Under the pieces are notes generated by a model. The model had not been told where the DNA came from. It worked only from the letters and a program-made list of their open reading frames with translations, and made no database searches. The position numbers and the translations under genes were made by a program. From assembly GCF_005484945.1 (NCBI RefSeq), contig NZ_CP034035.1, positions 1,674,001 through 1,738,000 on the forward strand: a stretch of DNA of 64,000 nt, in the 5' to 3' direction. This DNA comes from Brenneria rubrifaciens (GTDB lineage: Bacteria > Pseudomonadota > Gammaproteobacteria > Enterobacterales > Enterobacteriaceae). Of this stretch, positions 27,019-37,104 are shown in pieces (position 1 is the stretch's first letter; each line of letters opens with the position of its first letter).

Positions 27019-27876
27019 ATGAAAAACATACTTTCTATACAATCACACGTGGTTTTTGGACATGCGGGGAATAGCGCCGCCGAGTTTCCGATGCGTCGGA
27101 TGGGGGCAAACGTTTGGCCGTTGAACACGGTGCAATTTTCCAACCATACGCAATATGGGCACTGGACAGGTTGTGTCATGCCCGCCAGCCACTTAACGGA
27201 GATCGTTCAAGGGATTGCTGATATCGATCGCCTGAAAAACTGTGATGCAGTGCTGAGTGGTTATATTGGTTCAGCGGAGCAGGGCGAGCATATTTTAGAT
27301 ATTGTGCGTCAGGTGAAGTCGGTTAATCCCAATGCGCTGTACTTCTGCGATCCGGTGATGGGCACGCCCGAAAAGGGGTGTATCGTCGCGCCGGGGGTGT
27401 CGGAATTCCATTGCCGCCGGTCGTTGCAAGCCGCTGACATGATTGCCCCGAATCTGCCTGAACTGGAGTTACTCGGCGGTCATGGCGTGCGTAATGTCGA
27501 AGAGGCGGTCGAAACGGCGCGTGCGCTGTGCAAACAAGGCCCTGGGATTGTGTTGGTTAAACACCTCAGTCGCGCCGCTTACCGTAATGACAGTTTTGAA
27601 ATGCTGCTGGTCACGCCTGATGACGCCTGGCATATCAGCCGTCCTCTGGTGGCGTTTGAACGTCAACCGGTTGGCGTGGGGGATCTGACCAGCGGATTAT
27701 TGCTGGTGAATTTGCTGAAAGGCGTCGCGTTGGATAAAGCGCTGGAACATACTACCGCCGCGGTGTATGAAGTGATGCTCATGACGAAAGAAATGGATGA
27801 GTACGAATTGCAATTGGTGGCCGCTCAGGATGGCATTGCCAATCCTCGTCACCATTTCCAGGCGGTGCGTTTATAA
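27019..27876 (+). CDS. pdxY: Pyridoxal kinase 2
   Basis: 285 residues from ATG 27019 ([18 protein letters not shown]), matching the E. coli PdxY start; ten upstream in-frame codons are unlike the family. PfkB-like kinase fold with [13 protein letters not shown], the DPVMG motif, and [11 protein letters not shown], the ATP-site aspartate region. It phosphorylates pyridoxal. The Shine-Dalgarno is weak, so translation may be modest. Confidence 0.95.
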   Translation: MKNILSIQSHVVFGHAGNSAAEFPMRRMGANVWPLNTVQFSNHTQYGHWTGCVMPASHLTEIVQGIADIDRLKNCDAVLSGYIGSAEQGEHILDIVRQVKSVNPNALYFCDPVMGTPEKGCIVAPGVSEFHCRRSLQAADMIAPNLPELELLGGHGVRNVEEAVETARALCKQGPGIVLVKHLSRAAYRNDSFEMLLVTPDDAWHISRPLVAFERQPVGVGDLTSGLLLVNLLKGVALDKALEHTTAAVYEVMLMTKEMDEYELQLVAAQDGIANPRHHFQAVRL

Positions 27877-28029
27877 CGACCTTGCCTCATGGATGAGGTC
27901 GGCAGAATGTCGTCGTCGGGTGTTTTAGGTTAAAGCGTTGCTCCCCGCGCCATCGCGGAGATGCCGTGATGAATAAGCCTTCCCGTTATCTTTTGCCCGC
28001 ATGCAGACCCCAACAACCCTTGACGCCAT

Positions 28030-28638
28030 TTAGCCTTTTAGCCGCTCGATTTTAAGCGACATGACCACAGACGGGCGTTCGGCAATATGGTCGAGGTAGG
28101 TGGCCAGAGCGGGGTAACGGAACATATCCAGTTTCAAGGTTTGTGCCCAGCGCATCACGGTGAACAAATAGGCGTCCGCAACGCTAAATCGGTTGGCGAC
28201 CAGATAATTCTGTTCGCTTAATACCAGATTGATATAGCGGAATTGTACCTGCAAATATTCAATTAGCCGTTCTTTGCAGGTTTCGGGCGTGCCGCGGCGG
28301 AAGATAGGGGCGAAGCTTTTGTGTAACTCACTGGCGATATAGTTCAGCCATTCAAGGGTGTGGTAGCGCGCCATACTGCCTGTTGGGGCAATCAGATTAC
28401 AGTGCGGTACACGATCCGCCACGTATTGGGCGATGGCGACGCCTTCGGTCAGTACGGTGCCATCATCAAGCTGCAAGGCCGGTATCAGACCTTTGGGATT
28501 GATCGACAGATAATCAATGCCACGTTCGGTTTTTTTAGTGCGTAAATCCACTTTTTCAAGTTTGAACTCTAATTTAGACTCCAGCAGGACAATATGGGTA
28601 AAAAGGGAACTGCTTTCAGGTTTGTAAAATAGCCTCAT
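28030..28638 (-). CDS. gstA: Glutathione S-transferase (GstA, beta class) with Ser10
   Basis: 202 residues (201 in E. coli). The thioredoxin-like N-domain (1-80) includes NPKGLIPAL and the glutathione-binding EGVAIAQY. The helical C-domain keeps WLNYIASELHKSFAP, with the His equivalent to catalytic H106. The beta-class catalytic Cys10 (KPGACS in E. coli) is replaced by serine here (KPESSS), which may alter activity or lower affinity for mixed-disulfide chemistry. It is convergent with pdxY as in E. coli. Confidence 0.93.
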   Translation of the reverse strand: MRLFYKPESSSLFTHIVLLESKLEFKLEKVDLRTKKTERGIDYLSINPKGLIPALQLDDGTVLTEGVAIAQYVADRVPHCNLIAPTGSMARYHTLEWLNYIASELHKSFAPIFRRGTPETCKERLIEYLQVQFRYINLVLSEQNYLVANRFSVADAYLFTVMRWAQTLKLDMFRYPALATYLDHIAERPSVVMSLKIERLKG

Positions 28639-28980
28639 GAAAACCCCTTAATATTATTATTTTTTTAACAAAAGTCAGTGGAATTGTCGTTAGATAACCA
28701 ACGCCTGTTGTTTTACTACAAACATCAGTACCTGATTGTGAAGCATCCTGCAAAATAGTTTTAAAGTATATTGCCGCCGTGAAATTTCTTTATCACTTTT
28801 ATTACTCCCCACTCAATAGCGCTTCTCAATAGTCAATGACTATTGCTGCATTATCTCTCTTTGTTGCGAAAACGTTATATTTTGTTTGTGTTATCTTTAA
28901 ATAAGACCGTATGGTTAAGCTGGGTATTAATGACCGGCCGACACAAAATAACGATTCGCTTGATCATTTTGGGAGGTAGC
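28639..28980. other. Divergent gstA-acnA intergenic region
   Basis: 342 AT-rich bases. In-frame codons before the acnA ATG are not family-like and presumably untranslated. It contains a perfect 19-base palindrome at 28827-28845, listed separately. In E. coli acnA follows topA-cysB, so the gst-acnA junction is a rearrangement. Confidence 0.45.
28827..28845. promoter_or_regulatory. Perfect palindrome upstream of acnA
   Basis: CAATAGTCAATGACTATTG: two 9-base arms around one central base, 136 bases upstream of the acnA ATG. This symmetry is typical of a dimeric repressor or activator site; I cannot assign the regulator. Confidence 0.45.
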
Positions 28981-31653
28981 ATGTCAGCTCTTTATCGCGA
29001 TTCTTGCCTGGATACCCTGACAGTTCGGCAACAAATTTATCATTATTACAGCCTGTCTCTGGCGGCCCGGCAGCTCGGTTCGCTGGAAAACTTACCCAAA
29101 TCTTTAAAAGTGTTACTGGAGAATCTGTTACGCCATCTGGATGGCGAAACCGTCCGACAGGATGATTTACGGGCCGTGGTTTCTTGGTTAAAAACCGGGC
29201 ATATCGATAGAGAAATCGCCTATCGTCCTGCCCGCGTGCTGATGCAGGATTTTACCGGCGTGCCCGCGGTGGTTGATCTGGCCGCAATGCGCGCCGCGGT
29301 GCACCGTCTGGGAGGCGACGTAGGCAAAGTCAATCCTCTAACGCCGGTGGATCTGGTTATTGACCACTCGGTGACCGTTGACCACTTTGGCAATCAGCAG
29401 TCGATGGCGGATAACACGCAGTTGGAAATGGCGCGCAATTACGAGCGCTACCAGTTTCTGCGCTGGGGCCAGGGCGCTTTTAGCCATTTCAGGGTTGTGC
29501 CGCCCGGAACGGGGATCTGTCACCAGGTGAACCTGGAATATCTGGCAAAGGCGGTCTGGCATGAGACACAGAACGGTAAAACGATTGCCTATCCCGATAC
29601 GCTGGTCGGAACCGACTCACACACCACCATGATTAACGGCCTGGGCGTGTTGGGTTGGGGCGTCGGCGGTATTGAAGCGGAAGCGGCCATGCTGGGGCAG
29701 CCGATATCCATGCTGGTGCCGGACGTGGTGGGGGTCAGGCTGACAGGAAAAATGCGGGAAGGGATCACCGCAACCGATCTGGTGCTGACGATAACGCAAA
29801 TGCTGCGTAAACACGGGGTAGTTGGCAAATTCGTTGAGTTCTATGGCGACGGTCTCGATTATTTACCGCTGGCCGATCGTGCCACCATCGCTAATATGGC
29901 GCCGGAATACGGCGCGACCTGCGGCTTTTTTCCGGTTGACCAAATCACGTTGGAATATATGCGGTTAACCAACCGGAGCGATGAACAAATCGCGCTGGTG
30001 GAAGCCTACAGCAAGCAGCAGGGGCTGTGGCGTAACGCGGGGGATGAGCCGGTATTCACCAGCCAGTTGGCATTGGATTTGGGAAGCGTCGAAACCAGTC
30101 TTGCCGGCCCGAAGCGACCGCAGGATCGGGTGGCGCTGGCGGATGTGCCGAAGGCGTTTAACGCGAGCAGAGAGCTGGATCTCAATTCGATAAAAAGCCA
30201 GCCGGATTATGAGGACTTTTCGCTGGAGGGTGAGACGCACCGGCTGAATCAGGGAGCGGTGGTGATCGCGGCGATAACCTCCTGTACCAATACCTCCAAT
30301 CCCAGCGTATTGATGACCGCTGGCTTGCTGGCGAAGAATGCCGTCAAGCGCGGACTGAAAAAGCAACCCTGGGTGAAAACCTCACTGGCGCCGGGCTCGC
30401 GTGTGGTAACCGACTACTATGACAAAGCCGGATTGACGGCATACCTTGATGCGTTGGGTTTCAATCTGGTGGGGTATGGCTGCACCACCTGTATCGGTAA
30501 TTCCGGTCCGTTGCCTGACGCCATTGAAGCGGCGATAAAAAAGGGCGATTTAACGGTTGGCGCCGTGCTGTCAGGAAACCGTAACTTTGAGGGACGTATT
30601 CATCCGCTGGTAAAAACCAATTGGCTGGCGTCGCCGCCGCTGGTGGTCGCCTATGCGCTGGCCGGGAATATGAACATCGATCTTACCGCTAAACCGCTGG
30701 GCGAAGATCGACATGGAAATCCGGTTTATATGCGCGATATCTGGCCTTCCGCGCAGGAAGTGGCCAACGCGGTATTGAATGTCAGCGCCGATATGTTCCA
30801 CAAACAGTACTCGGCCGTGTTTGAAGGCACTCAGGAGTGGAAAGATATCGAGGTGGATAACAATCCGACCTATCAATGGCCGCCGAATTCGACTTATATC
30901 CGTCAGACGCCTTTTTTCCTTGAGATGGGGAAAGTGCCGGAGCCGGTAAAGGATATTCATAACGCGCGCATACTGGCCATATTGAGCGATTCGGTAACGA
31001 CCGACCATATCTCTCCTGCCGGCAACATCAAACGTGACAGTCCCGCCGGGCGTTATCTGCTGGAACGCGGCGTCGAAAGCAGTGAGTTCAACTCATATGG
31101 TTCGCGCCGCGGCAATCACGAAGTGATGATGCGTGGGACGTTTGCCAATATTCGTATTCGTAATGAAATGGTGCCCGGAAGAGAAGGGGGCTATACCCGT
31201 CATGTGCCTTCTCAGAACGAGATGACCATATACGACGCGGCGATGCGTTATCAGGAGGAAAACGTTCCGCTGGCGCTTTTCGCGGGCAAAGAGTATGGCT
31301 CAGGCTCCAGCCGCGACTGGGCGGCCAAAGGACCGAGGTTGCTGGGCGTGCGCGTGGTGATTGCAGAGTCTTTTGAACGTATTCACCGTTCAAATCTGAT
31401 CGGGATGGGGATTCTGCCGCTGGAATTCGCGCAGGGGGTTACGCGTAAAACGTTGCGGCTGACCGGGGATGAGCAAATATCCATTACCGGGCTGAACCAA
31501 CTGACGCCCGGCGCCACGGTCGAGGTCGTGATTGACGATAGTGCGGGGAATCGTTCGGTGATTGAAACCCGGTGCCGCATTGATACGCGCAACGAACTGA
31601 CCTATTACCAGAACGACGGTATTCTGCATTATGTGATCCGCAATATGCTATGA
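28981..31653 (+). CDS. acnA: Aconitate hydratase A
   Basis: 890 residues (891 in E. coli) from ATG 28981 with GGGAGG upstream. It interconverts citrate and isocitrate with a [4Fe-4S] cluster. The cluster cysteines are in SCTNTSNPS and GCTTCIGNSG, and GTDSHTTMINGLGVLGWGVGG and the C-terminal swivel domain with GSGSSRDWAAKGP are intact. AcnA is the stress- and stationary-phase enzyme of enterobacteria, induced by SoxRS and iron. In E. coli ribA and pgpB follow directly; here an extra peptide-binding protein gene is interposed. Confidence 0.97.
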   Translation: MSALYRDSCLDTLTVRQQIYHYYSLSLAARQLGSLENLPKSLKVLLENLLRHLDGETVRQDDLRAVVSWLKTGHIDREIAYRPARVLMQDFTGVPAVVDLAAMRAAVHRLGGDVGKVNPLTPVDLVIDHSVTVDHFGNQQSMADNTQLEMARNYERYQFLRWGQGAFSHFRVVPPGTGICHQVNLEYLAKAVWHETQNGKTIAYPDTLVGTDSHTTMINGLGVLGWGVGGIEAEAAMLGQPISMLVPDVVGVRLTGKMREGITATDLVLTITQMLRKHGVVGKFVEFYGDGLDYLPLADRATIANMAPEYGATCGFFPVDQITLEYMRLTNRSDEQIALVEAYSKQQGLWRNAGDEPVFTSQLALDLGSVETSLAGPKRPQDRVALADVPKAFNASRELDLNSIKSQPDYEDFSLEGETHRLNQGAVVIAAITSCTNTSNPSVLMTAGLLAKNAVKRGLKKQPWVKTSLAPGSRVVTDYYDKAGLTAYLDALGFNLVGYGCTTCIGNSGPLPDAIEAAIKKGDLTVGAVLSGNRNFEGRIHPLVKTNWLASPPLVVAYALAGNMNIDLTAKPLGEDRHGNPVYMRDIWPSAQEVANAVLNVSADMFHKQYSAVFEGTQEWKDIEVDNNPTYQWPPNSTYIRQTPFFLEMGKVPEPVKDIHNARILAILSDSVTTDHISPAGNIKRDSPAGRYLLERGVESSEFNSYGSRRGNHEVMMRGTFANIRIRNEMVPGREGGYTRHVPSQNEMTIYDAAMRYQEENVPLALFAGKEYGSGSSRDWAAKGPRLLGVRVVIAESFERIHRSNLIGMGILPLEFAQGVTRKTLRLTGDEQISITGLNQLTPGATVEVVIDDSAGNRSVIETRCRIDTRNELTYYQNDGILHYVIRNML

Positions 31654-31668
31654 CGCTGTCATGGCCTA

Positions 31669-31696
31669 GACGATATGACCGCGCCGGCATATCGTC
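31669..31696. terminator. Hairpin after acnA
   Basis: GACGATATG and CATATCGTC form a perfect nine-base-pair stem with a 10-base loop, 16 bases after the acnA stop. It lacks a T-run and its right arm overlaps the start of a possible degenerate repeat (31689-31745). Confidence 0.45.
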
Positions 31697-31745
31697 ACTC
31701 TTCAAGTCGTCGTGCTTGCGACGTAGGGCGCGGGTGCGGTATATC
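31689..31745. repeat. Possible degenerate copy of an ATACCC-end repeat
   Basis: Begins ATATCGTCACTCTTCAAGT, similar to the left end of the clearer element at 51051-51184 (ATACCCGTCCTACTTCAAGT), and ends near GCGGTATAT. It contains a CGTCG..CGACG stem. Confidence 0.35.
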
Positions 31746-31788
31746 TTTTCAAATGTGGTAATAGGTGGTTAAAGAATAAGGGCATCCT

Positions 31789-33435
31789 ATGCATAGACAT
31801 TTTGGGTTAAACGGCGCCGGGAAAAAAGCGAAGTATAGGTTGCTGTTGCCGCTTTGTTTGGCGATGACTTCAGGTGCCGTGTCTGCGGCGCAAGTGCCTG
31901 CGGGCGTTCAACTGGCGGACAAACAGGAACTGGTGCGCGGCAACGGTAGTGAGCCGGCGTCGCTCGATCCGCATAAAGTGGAAAGTGATGTTGAAGCAAA
32001 CCTTATTCATGACTTTTTTGAAAAGCTGGTTTCGGTGAAAGACGACGGCAGCATTTCCGGCGGTCTGGCTGAAAAGTGGGAGCAACAGAATCATCAGGTT
32101 TGGACATTCCATTTGCGCCCGGATCTGAAATGGTCCGATGGAAGCCCGATTACCGCCGATGATGTGGTATTCAGTTGGCAGCGCCTCGCCGATCCGAAAA
32201 CCCTCTCCCCTTATCAGTCCTATATCACCAGTATGTATCTGCGCAACGCTGAGGATGTCACGGCAGGCAAGAAGCCCCCCGGCGCATTAGGCATTAAGGC
32301 GCTGGATAAGCAAACGGTACAGATTGAGCTCGATCGGCCATTGTCCTATTTTCTGTCGATGACCGATCATTTTGCGGTGGTGACATTACCGAAAGCGGCG
32401 ATTGAAAAATATGGCGATAAGTGGACGCAACCCGGTAATTTCGTTAGCAGCGGTCCTTTTACATTGAGCGAATGGGTGGTCAATGAGCGGATTGTCGGGA
32501 AACGGAACCCCCGTTATTGGGATAATACGCATACGATACTGAACAAAGTGACCTATCTGCCCATTGTGTCAAATACGGCTGAAGTTAATCGTTACCGGGC
32601 GGGAGAAGTGGACGTGACTTCCACCTTGCCGCCGCATCTGTTCAAATCGCTAAAAGCTGAATTGCCCGATCAGGTTAAAGTGGCTCCGCAGTTGTCAACG
32701 TACTACTACAAATTCAATACGCAAAAACCGCCGTTTAACGATCCGCGCGTAAGACGAGCGTTGGATCTGGCGTTGGACAAAACTGTCATTGCCGAAAAAG
32801 TGCTGGGCATGGGACAGGTGCCTGCTTATAGCCCGTTGCCTGCGGGGATGGCGGGTTATATCAGTGAACAACCTGAGTGGGCGGCCTGGACACAGCAGCA
32901 AAGAAACGCCGAGGCGAAAAAACTGCTGTCCGAAGCGGGTTATAGCGCGGAGCGGCCGTTGAAGTTCAACCTGCTTTACAATACATCGGAGTCGCATCAG
33001 CGGATTGCGATTGCCGCCAGTTCCATGTGGAAGCAGGTGCTGGGTGTTGAGGCAAGGCTGAAGAATCAGGAGTGGAAAACCATGCTGGACACGATGCGTA
33101 GCGGTAATTTTGAGGTGGTCAGAACGTCCTGGCAGGCGGATTACAACGAGCCTTCCACCTATTTCGATATCTTGCGTACCGGGAACAGCAATAATCAGGG
33201 TAAATTCACTCATGCTAAATACGACGCCCTGCTGGATCAGGCGGTCAACGCGGATACTTTAGCGGCGCGTAATACCGCTTATCATCAAGCGGAAAAAATT
33301 CTTCAGCAACTCGTTCCGCTGCTTCCCATCTATTACTATGTGCACGCGCAGTTGGTAAAACCCTATATCGGCGGATTTAAGCCAGATCTGAAAGCGGAGA
33401 TATACAGTAAGGATATTTATATCATCAGGCATTAA
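31789..33435 (+). CDS. Periplasmic peptide-binding protein (OppA/MppA family)
   Basis: 548 residues with AAGGG upstream. The signal peptide is long: basic n-region, hydrophobic LLLPLCLAMTSGAVSAA, cleavage near residue 34. The mature start (ADKQELVRGNGSEPASLDPHKVES) and the blocks YYYKFNTQKPPFNDPRVRRAL and KNQEWKTMLDTMRSGNFEVVR are those of the SBP_bac_5 cluster containing OppA and MppA. It would capture oligopeptides, or murein tripeptide if MppA-like, for an Opp-type ABC transporter. No permease or ATPase gene adjoins, so like MppA it probably uses the Opp core encoded elsewhere. It is inserted between acnA and ribA relative to E. coli. Confidence 0.9.
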   Translation: MHRHFGLNGAGKKAKYRLLLPLCLAMTSGAVSAAQVPAGVQLADKQELVRGNGSEPASLDPHKVESDVEANLIHDFFEKLVSVKDDGSISGGLAEKWEQQNHQVWTFHLRPDLKWSDGSPITADDVVFSWQRLADPKTLSPYQSYITSMYLRNAEDVTAGKKPPGALGIKALDKQTVQIELDRPLSYFLSMTDHFAVVTLPKAAIEKYGDKWTQPGNFVSSGPFTLSEWVVNERIVGKRNPRYWDNTHTILNKVTYLPIVSNTAEVNRYRAGEVDVTSTLPPHLFKSLKAELPDQVKVAPQLSTYYYKFNTQKPPFNDPRVRRALDLALDKTVIAEKVLGMGQVPAYSPLPAGMAGYISEQPEWAAWTQQQRNAEAKKLLSEAGYSAERPLKFNLLYNTSESHQRIAIAASSMWKQVLGVEARLKNQEWKTMLDTMRSGNFEVVRTSWQADYNEPSTYFDILRTGNSNNQGKFTHAKYDALLDQAVNADTLAARNTAYHQAEKILQQLVPLLPIYYYVHAQLVKPYIGGFKPDLKAEIYSKDIYIIRH

Positions 33436-33445
33436 GACAGGGGGG

Positions 33446-33466
33446 ATGCCAGGGGCAGCCTGGCAT
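33446..33466. terminator. Hairpin between convergent SBP and ribA genes
   Basis: ATGCCAGG-GGCAG-CCTGGCAT, a perfect eight-base-pair stem midway between two convergent stops. No long T-run on either side. Confidence 0.5.
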
Positions 33467-33483
33467 TCACGTTTATCGAGGTG

Positions 33484-34077
33484 TTATTTCGTATCCAGTA
33501 GGTGGCCCATTTTGGTGGCTTTCGTTGCCAGATAACGTTCATTTTTCGGATTACGGCCAACCTGCAACGGCACACGTTCAACGATATTGATGCCGGCTTC
33601 ATTCAGGATTTTGACCTTCAGCGGGTTGTTGGTCAGTAAACGCACTTCGTCTACGCCTAGCAGTTTGAACATGTCCGCGCACAGGGTGAAATCACGTTCG
33701 TCCGCGGCAAAACCCAACTGGTGATTGGCTTCTACCGTATCGGCGCCCAAATCCTGCAACGCATAAGCGCGAATTTTATTCAGTAAACCAATATTGCGCC
33801 CTTCCTGACGGTGGTACAGCAATACGCCACGACCCGCTTCGGCAATGTGGCTCAGCGCCGCCTCAAGCTGGAATCCGCAATCACAACGCAGGCTAAACAA
33901 TGCATCGCCCGTCAGGCACTCGGAATGCACTCGGGCCAGCACCGGCGCCGGACCCGAAATATCACCATAGACCAGCGCGAGATGATCGTGTCCTGTCGCA
34001 ATCTCTTCAAATCCTACCATCAGGAAATCGCCCCAGGGGGTGGGTAATTTGGCATCTGCCACCCGTTTTAGCTGCAT
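33484..34077 (-). CDS. ribA: GTP cyclohydrolase II
   Basis: 197 residues from ATG 34075-34077 ([16 protein letters not shown]) with GGAG upstream; four earlier in-frame codons are not conserved. The Zn-binding cysteines are in [18 protein letters not shown], and the GTP-site HRQEGRNIG block is intact. It opens GTP to start riboflavin synthesis. It is divergent from pgpB as in E. coli. Confidence 0.97.
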   Translation of the reverse strand: MQLKRVADAKLPTPWGDFLMVGFEEIATGHDHLALVYGDISGPAPVLARVHSECLTGDALFSLRCDCGFQLEAALSHIAEAGRGVLLYHRQEGRNIGLLNKIRAYALQDLGADTVEANHQLGFAADERDFTLCADMFKLLGVDEVRLLTNNPLKVKILNEAGINIVERVPLQVGRNPKNERYLATKATKMGHLLDTK

Positions 34078-34279
34078 GTGATTCTCCAAAAAACAAAAAT
34101 GCTGACGCGCATCCTACTGCCGGATTGGGGGATTGACCAGCAGGAAATTGTGGGGCAATCGCGCGCTCATTGACAGAACTGGTCGCTATTTTACGCCATA
34201 CTGACAGTTCATGCCGGTTTTTCTGATAGCATTTAGAAAGATTGTCTTTCAGCATCGCACTGAATTGTAGGGAGAAAGA

Positions 34280-35047
34280 ATGTACGAAATCGCCAAAAGA
34301 ACCACCATTGGCGCAACATTACTGCTCATCATGCCATTCATAATTTGGATAAGCGGATGGCAGTGGCAGCCAGAATATGGTGGTTTGTGGTTAAAGATGC
34401 TGTTTTGGATAACCGAAACGGTCACCTCGCCCTGGGGCACACTGACCAGCACGCTGTTAAGCGCCTGGTTTTTATGGTGTCTGCGTTTTCGGCTCAAGCC
34501 TGCGCTTGGGGTACTGGTCATCATGGTGATTACGGTGCTTATCGGGCAGGGGGTAAAGTCCGGCATTAAAGAATGGGCACGGGAACCGCGGCCATATGTT
34601 GTCTGGCTGGAAAAAAATCACCAGGTTGACGAAGGTTATTTCTACGCTTTGCCGCGTAAAGAACGTGCCGAACTGGTTAAATCCCAACTGCGGAATGAAC
34701 AACAGATTCCAGCATGGCTACGCCAGCACTGGCAGTTTGAAACCGGGTTTGCTTTCCCTTCCGGTCATGGGATGTTCGCCGCAACCTGGGCGCTGCTGGC
34801 TGTCGGGTTATTGTGGACTCGCCGACACTACAAAACCGTTGCGGTACTGATGATCTGGGCCTGCGCGGTGATGGGAAGCCGTCTGGTTTTGGGTATGCAC
34901 TGGCCACGCGATCTGATCGCCGCCACCTTTATCAGTTGGCTTCTGGTGCTGGTTGCCTGCTGGCTGGCTCAGCGCTGGTGCGGCCCGTTTTCATTACAGC
35001 AGGCAGAAATCGAGGAGCAGGCCGCCAGGGATGCGGTCAACAATTGA
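34280..35047 (+). CDS. pgpB: Phosphatidylglycerophosphatase B / undecaprenyl-PP phosphatase
   Basis: 255 residues (254 in E. coli). Type 2 PAP-family motifs: KEWAREPRP (C1), PSGH (C2) and SRLVLGMHWPRD (C3). About six transmembrane segments with a periplasmic loop between C1 and C2. It removes phosphate from PG-phosphate, undecaprenyl pyrophosphate and related lipids. AGGGAGAAAG precedes the ATG. Confidence 0.95.
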   Translation: MYEIAKRTTIGATLLLIMPFIIWISGWQWQPEYGGLWLKMLFWITETVTSPWGTLTSTLLSAWFLWCLRFRLKPALGVLVIMVITVLIGQGVKSGIKEWAREPRPYVVWLEKNHQVDEGYFYALPRKERAELVKSQLRNEQQIPAWLRQHWQFETGFAFPSGHGMFAATWALLAVGLLWTRRHYKTVAVLMIWACAVMGSRLVLGMHWPRDLIAATFISWLLVLVACWLAQRWCGPFSLQQAEIEEQAARDAVNN

Positions 35048-35417
35048 CCTTTGTCGATAGGCCGCCGTTTAACGTTATTTCAGTCTGTAGTACAGCGGGT
35101 GACGTCCTGTCACTCGCCTATAGGCGACTGTAATCAACGGCGCGCTTCAGTCATTTCTGCTTGTCTTATCCCTTCGCTATAATAAGGCGTAGCGATCTTG
35201 AATCTTAATTTTATTCATCTTGCTTTGACTCGTTTTCTCTCCTAATGACAGCACGCTGGCTGTGTATTCTGCCTGGAATAAATAATAAGTGCGGGTGGCG
35301 GCAGAGAGAAGGCGGCCGATATTTCCCTGTCTGAACGGGAAATGGTAATTTAATGGGGTTTATCGTCAAAATTTGGCATAATTCATTCGGTTAATGGGAT
35401 ATCACAGGAAAGAAAAC
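35048..35417. other. pgpB-lapA intergenic region
   Basis: 370 bases. A 12-base palindrome CGCCTATAGGCG is at 35115-35126. The lapAB promoter should be here; E. coli uses a heat-shock (sigma-32) promoter but I find no convincing CCCAT-type -10. No gene seen. Confidence 0.4.
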
Positions 35418-35723
35418 GTGAAATATTTACTGATTTTTTTACTCGTGCTGGCGATATTCATCATTTCTGTCACACTGGGCGCGCATAACGATCAGGTGGT
35501 TACCTTTAATTATCTGCTGGCGCAAGGCGATTATCGCGTATCAACGCTGCTCGCCACGCTGTTTGCGCTGGGTTTTGTCCTAGGCTGGGTAATTTGCGGC
35601 CTGTTTTATCTGCGTCAGCGCATTGCGTTGGGCCGAGCACAACGTAAACTCAAGCGTCTGGAGCAACAACTTCCTGCCTCGAATGAGGAAAGTGTGACGC
35701 CAGAACAGCCCGTCACCCACTAA
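35418..35723 (+). CDS. lapA: LPS assembly protein LapA (YciS)
   Basis: 101 residues from GTG 35418 with AGGAAAG upstream; this gives the conserved start MKYLLIFLLVLAIFIIS. Two transmembrane helices (about 3-22 and 42-66) then a basic coiled-coil tail (RAQRKLKRLEQQL). It forms an inner-membrane complex with LapB that controls LpxC turnover by FtsH, hence LPS synthesis. It lies 13 bases upstream of lapB. Confidence 0.94.
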   Translation: MKYLLIFLLVLAIFIISVTLGAHNDQVVTFNYLLAQGDYRVSTLLATLFALGFVLGWVICGLFYLRQRIALGRAQRKLKRLEQQLPASNEESVTPEQPVTH

Positions 35724-35736
35724 GGAATCATTCTCT

Positions 35737-36906
35737 ATGTTAGAACTGCTGTTTCTGTTGCTGCCCGTGGCCGCCGCTTACGGCTGGTACATGGGGCGCA
35801 GAAGTGCGCAGCAGGATAAAGAACAGGAGTCTAATCGTCTGTCGCGTGAGTATGTGACGGGTGTGAACTTCCTGCTTTCTAATCAGCAGGATAAAGCTGT
35901 TGAACTCTTTCTTGATATGCTTAAAGACGACAGCAATACATTTGAAGCCCACCTTACGCTCGGTAATTTGTTCCGCTCTCGCGGCGAAGTTGACCGCGCC
36001 ATTCGCATTCATCAGGCGCTGACAGAAAGTTCCTCTCTAACGTTTGAACAGCGCCTGCTGGCGGTGCAACAACTTGGGCGTGATTATGTGGCGGCGGGGT
36101 TATACGACCGCGCGGAAGAGATCTTAAATCAACTGGTCGAGGAAGAGGATTTCCGGCGTAGTGCCTTGCAACAGCTATTGCAGATTCATCAGTTAACCAG
36201 TGATTGGCTCAACGCTATCGAAGTCGCCGAAAAATTGGTGAAAATGGGGAAAGAAGAACTCCGGGTGGAGATCGCGCATTTTTACTGTGAACAGGCGTTG
36301 CTTGCCCTGGGCAGTGACGATCAGGACAAAGCACTGTCGTTGCTGAAAAAAGGCGCCGCGGCGGACAAACAGTGCGCAAGGGCTTCCATCATGATGGGCC
36401 GTATTTACATGGCCCAGCAGGACTATGCCCGGGCAGTTGATTCGTTGCAGCAGGTTCTCTTTCAGGATAAAAACCTGGTTAGCGAAACCCTGCCTATGCT
36501 ACAGGAATGCTATCAGCACTTGCAGCAACCCCTGAACTGGGCTGATTTCCTCAAGCGTTGTGTCGAAGAAAATACGGGCGCCACGGCCGAATTGATGCTG
36601 GCCGATATCCTTGAGCATGAGCAAGGGGCGGAAGCGGCGCAGATTTATATCAATCGTCAGCTTCAACGTCACCCTACAATGCGCGTGTTTCACCGGCTGA
36701 TGGATTTCCATTTGCATGAAGCCGAAGACGGCAGGGCAAAAGAGAGCCTTTTGGTTTTACGCGACATGGTAGGCGAACAGATCCGCACCAAACCGCGTTA
36801 TAGCTGTCATAAATGTGGTTTTACCTCTCAGTCCTTATATTGGCATTGTCCTTCCTGCCGCGCCTGGGCAAGCATCAAACCGATTCGTGGCTTAGACGGC
36901 CAATAA
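35737..36906 (+). CDS. lapB: LPS assembly protein LapB (YciM)
   Basis: 389 residues, identical in length to E. coli LapB. One N-terminal transmembrane helix, a series of TPR repeats (about 35-350) and a C-terminal rubredoxin-like metal site, CHKCG...CPSC. It hands LpxC to FtsH for degradation and is essential in E. coli. It is in the lapA-lapB-pyrF-yciH cluster, as in E. coli. Confidence 0.97.
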   Translation: MLELLFLLLPVAAAYGWYMGRRSAQQDKEQESNRLSREYVTGVNFLLSNQQDKAVELFLDMLKDDSNTFEAHLTLGNLFRSRGEVDRAIRIHQALTESSSLTFEQRLLAVQQLGRDYVAAGLYDRAEEILNQLVEEEDFRRSALQQLLQIHQLTSDWLNAIEVAEKLVKMGKEELRVEIAHFYCEQALLALGSDDQDKALSLLKKGAAADKQCARASIMMGRIYMAQQDYARAVDSLQQVLFQDKNLVSETLPMLQECYQHLQQPLNWADFLKRCVEENTGATAELMLADILEHEQGAEAAQIYINRQLQRHPTMRVFHRLMDFHLHEAEDGRAKESLLVLRDMVGEQIRTKPRYSCHKCGFTSQSLYWHCPSCRAWASIKPIRGLDGQ

Positions 36907-37104
36907 TTTTCGCTATCTTACGGGGGCGGAATTCTGTTAATGCACTTTAGTTACAACATACTTATGACTAAACACAATTACTGTTCCAGAACTGGCTTTA
37001 CATCCCTTTGCTGTACAGTTGGCTGGGATTCAAGCCGCGGGGCATGTAGAATGCGGCGGGAATTTTCGTCGTGATTAATGTTTTGCTAGAGCAAGGGGTG
37101 ACAT

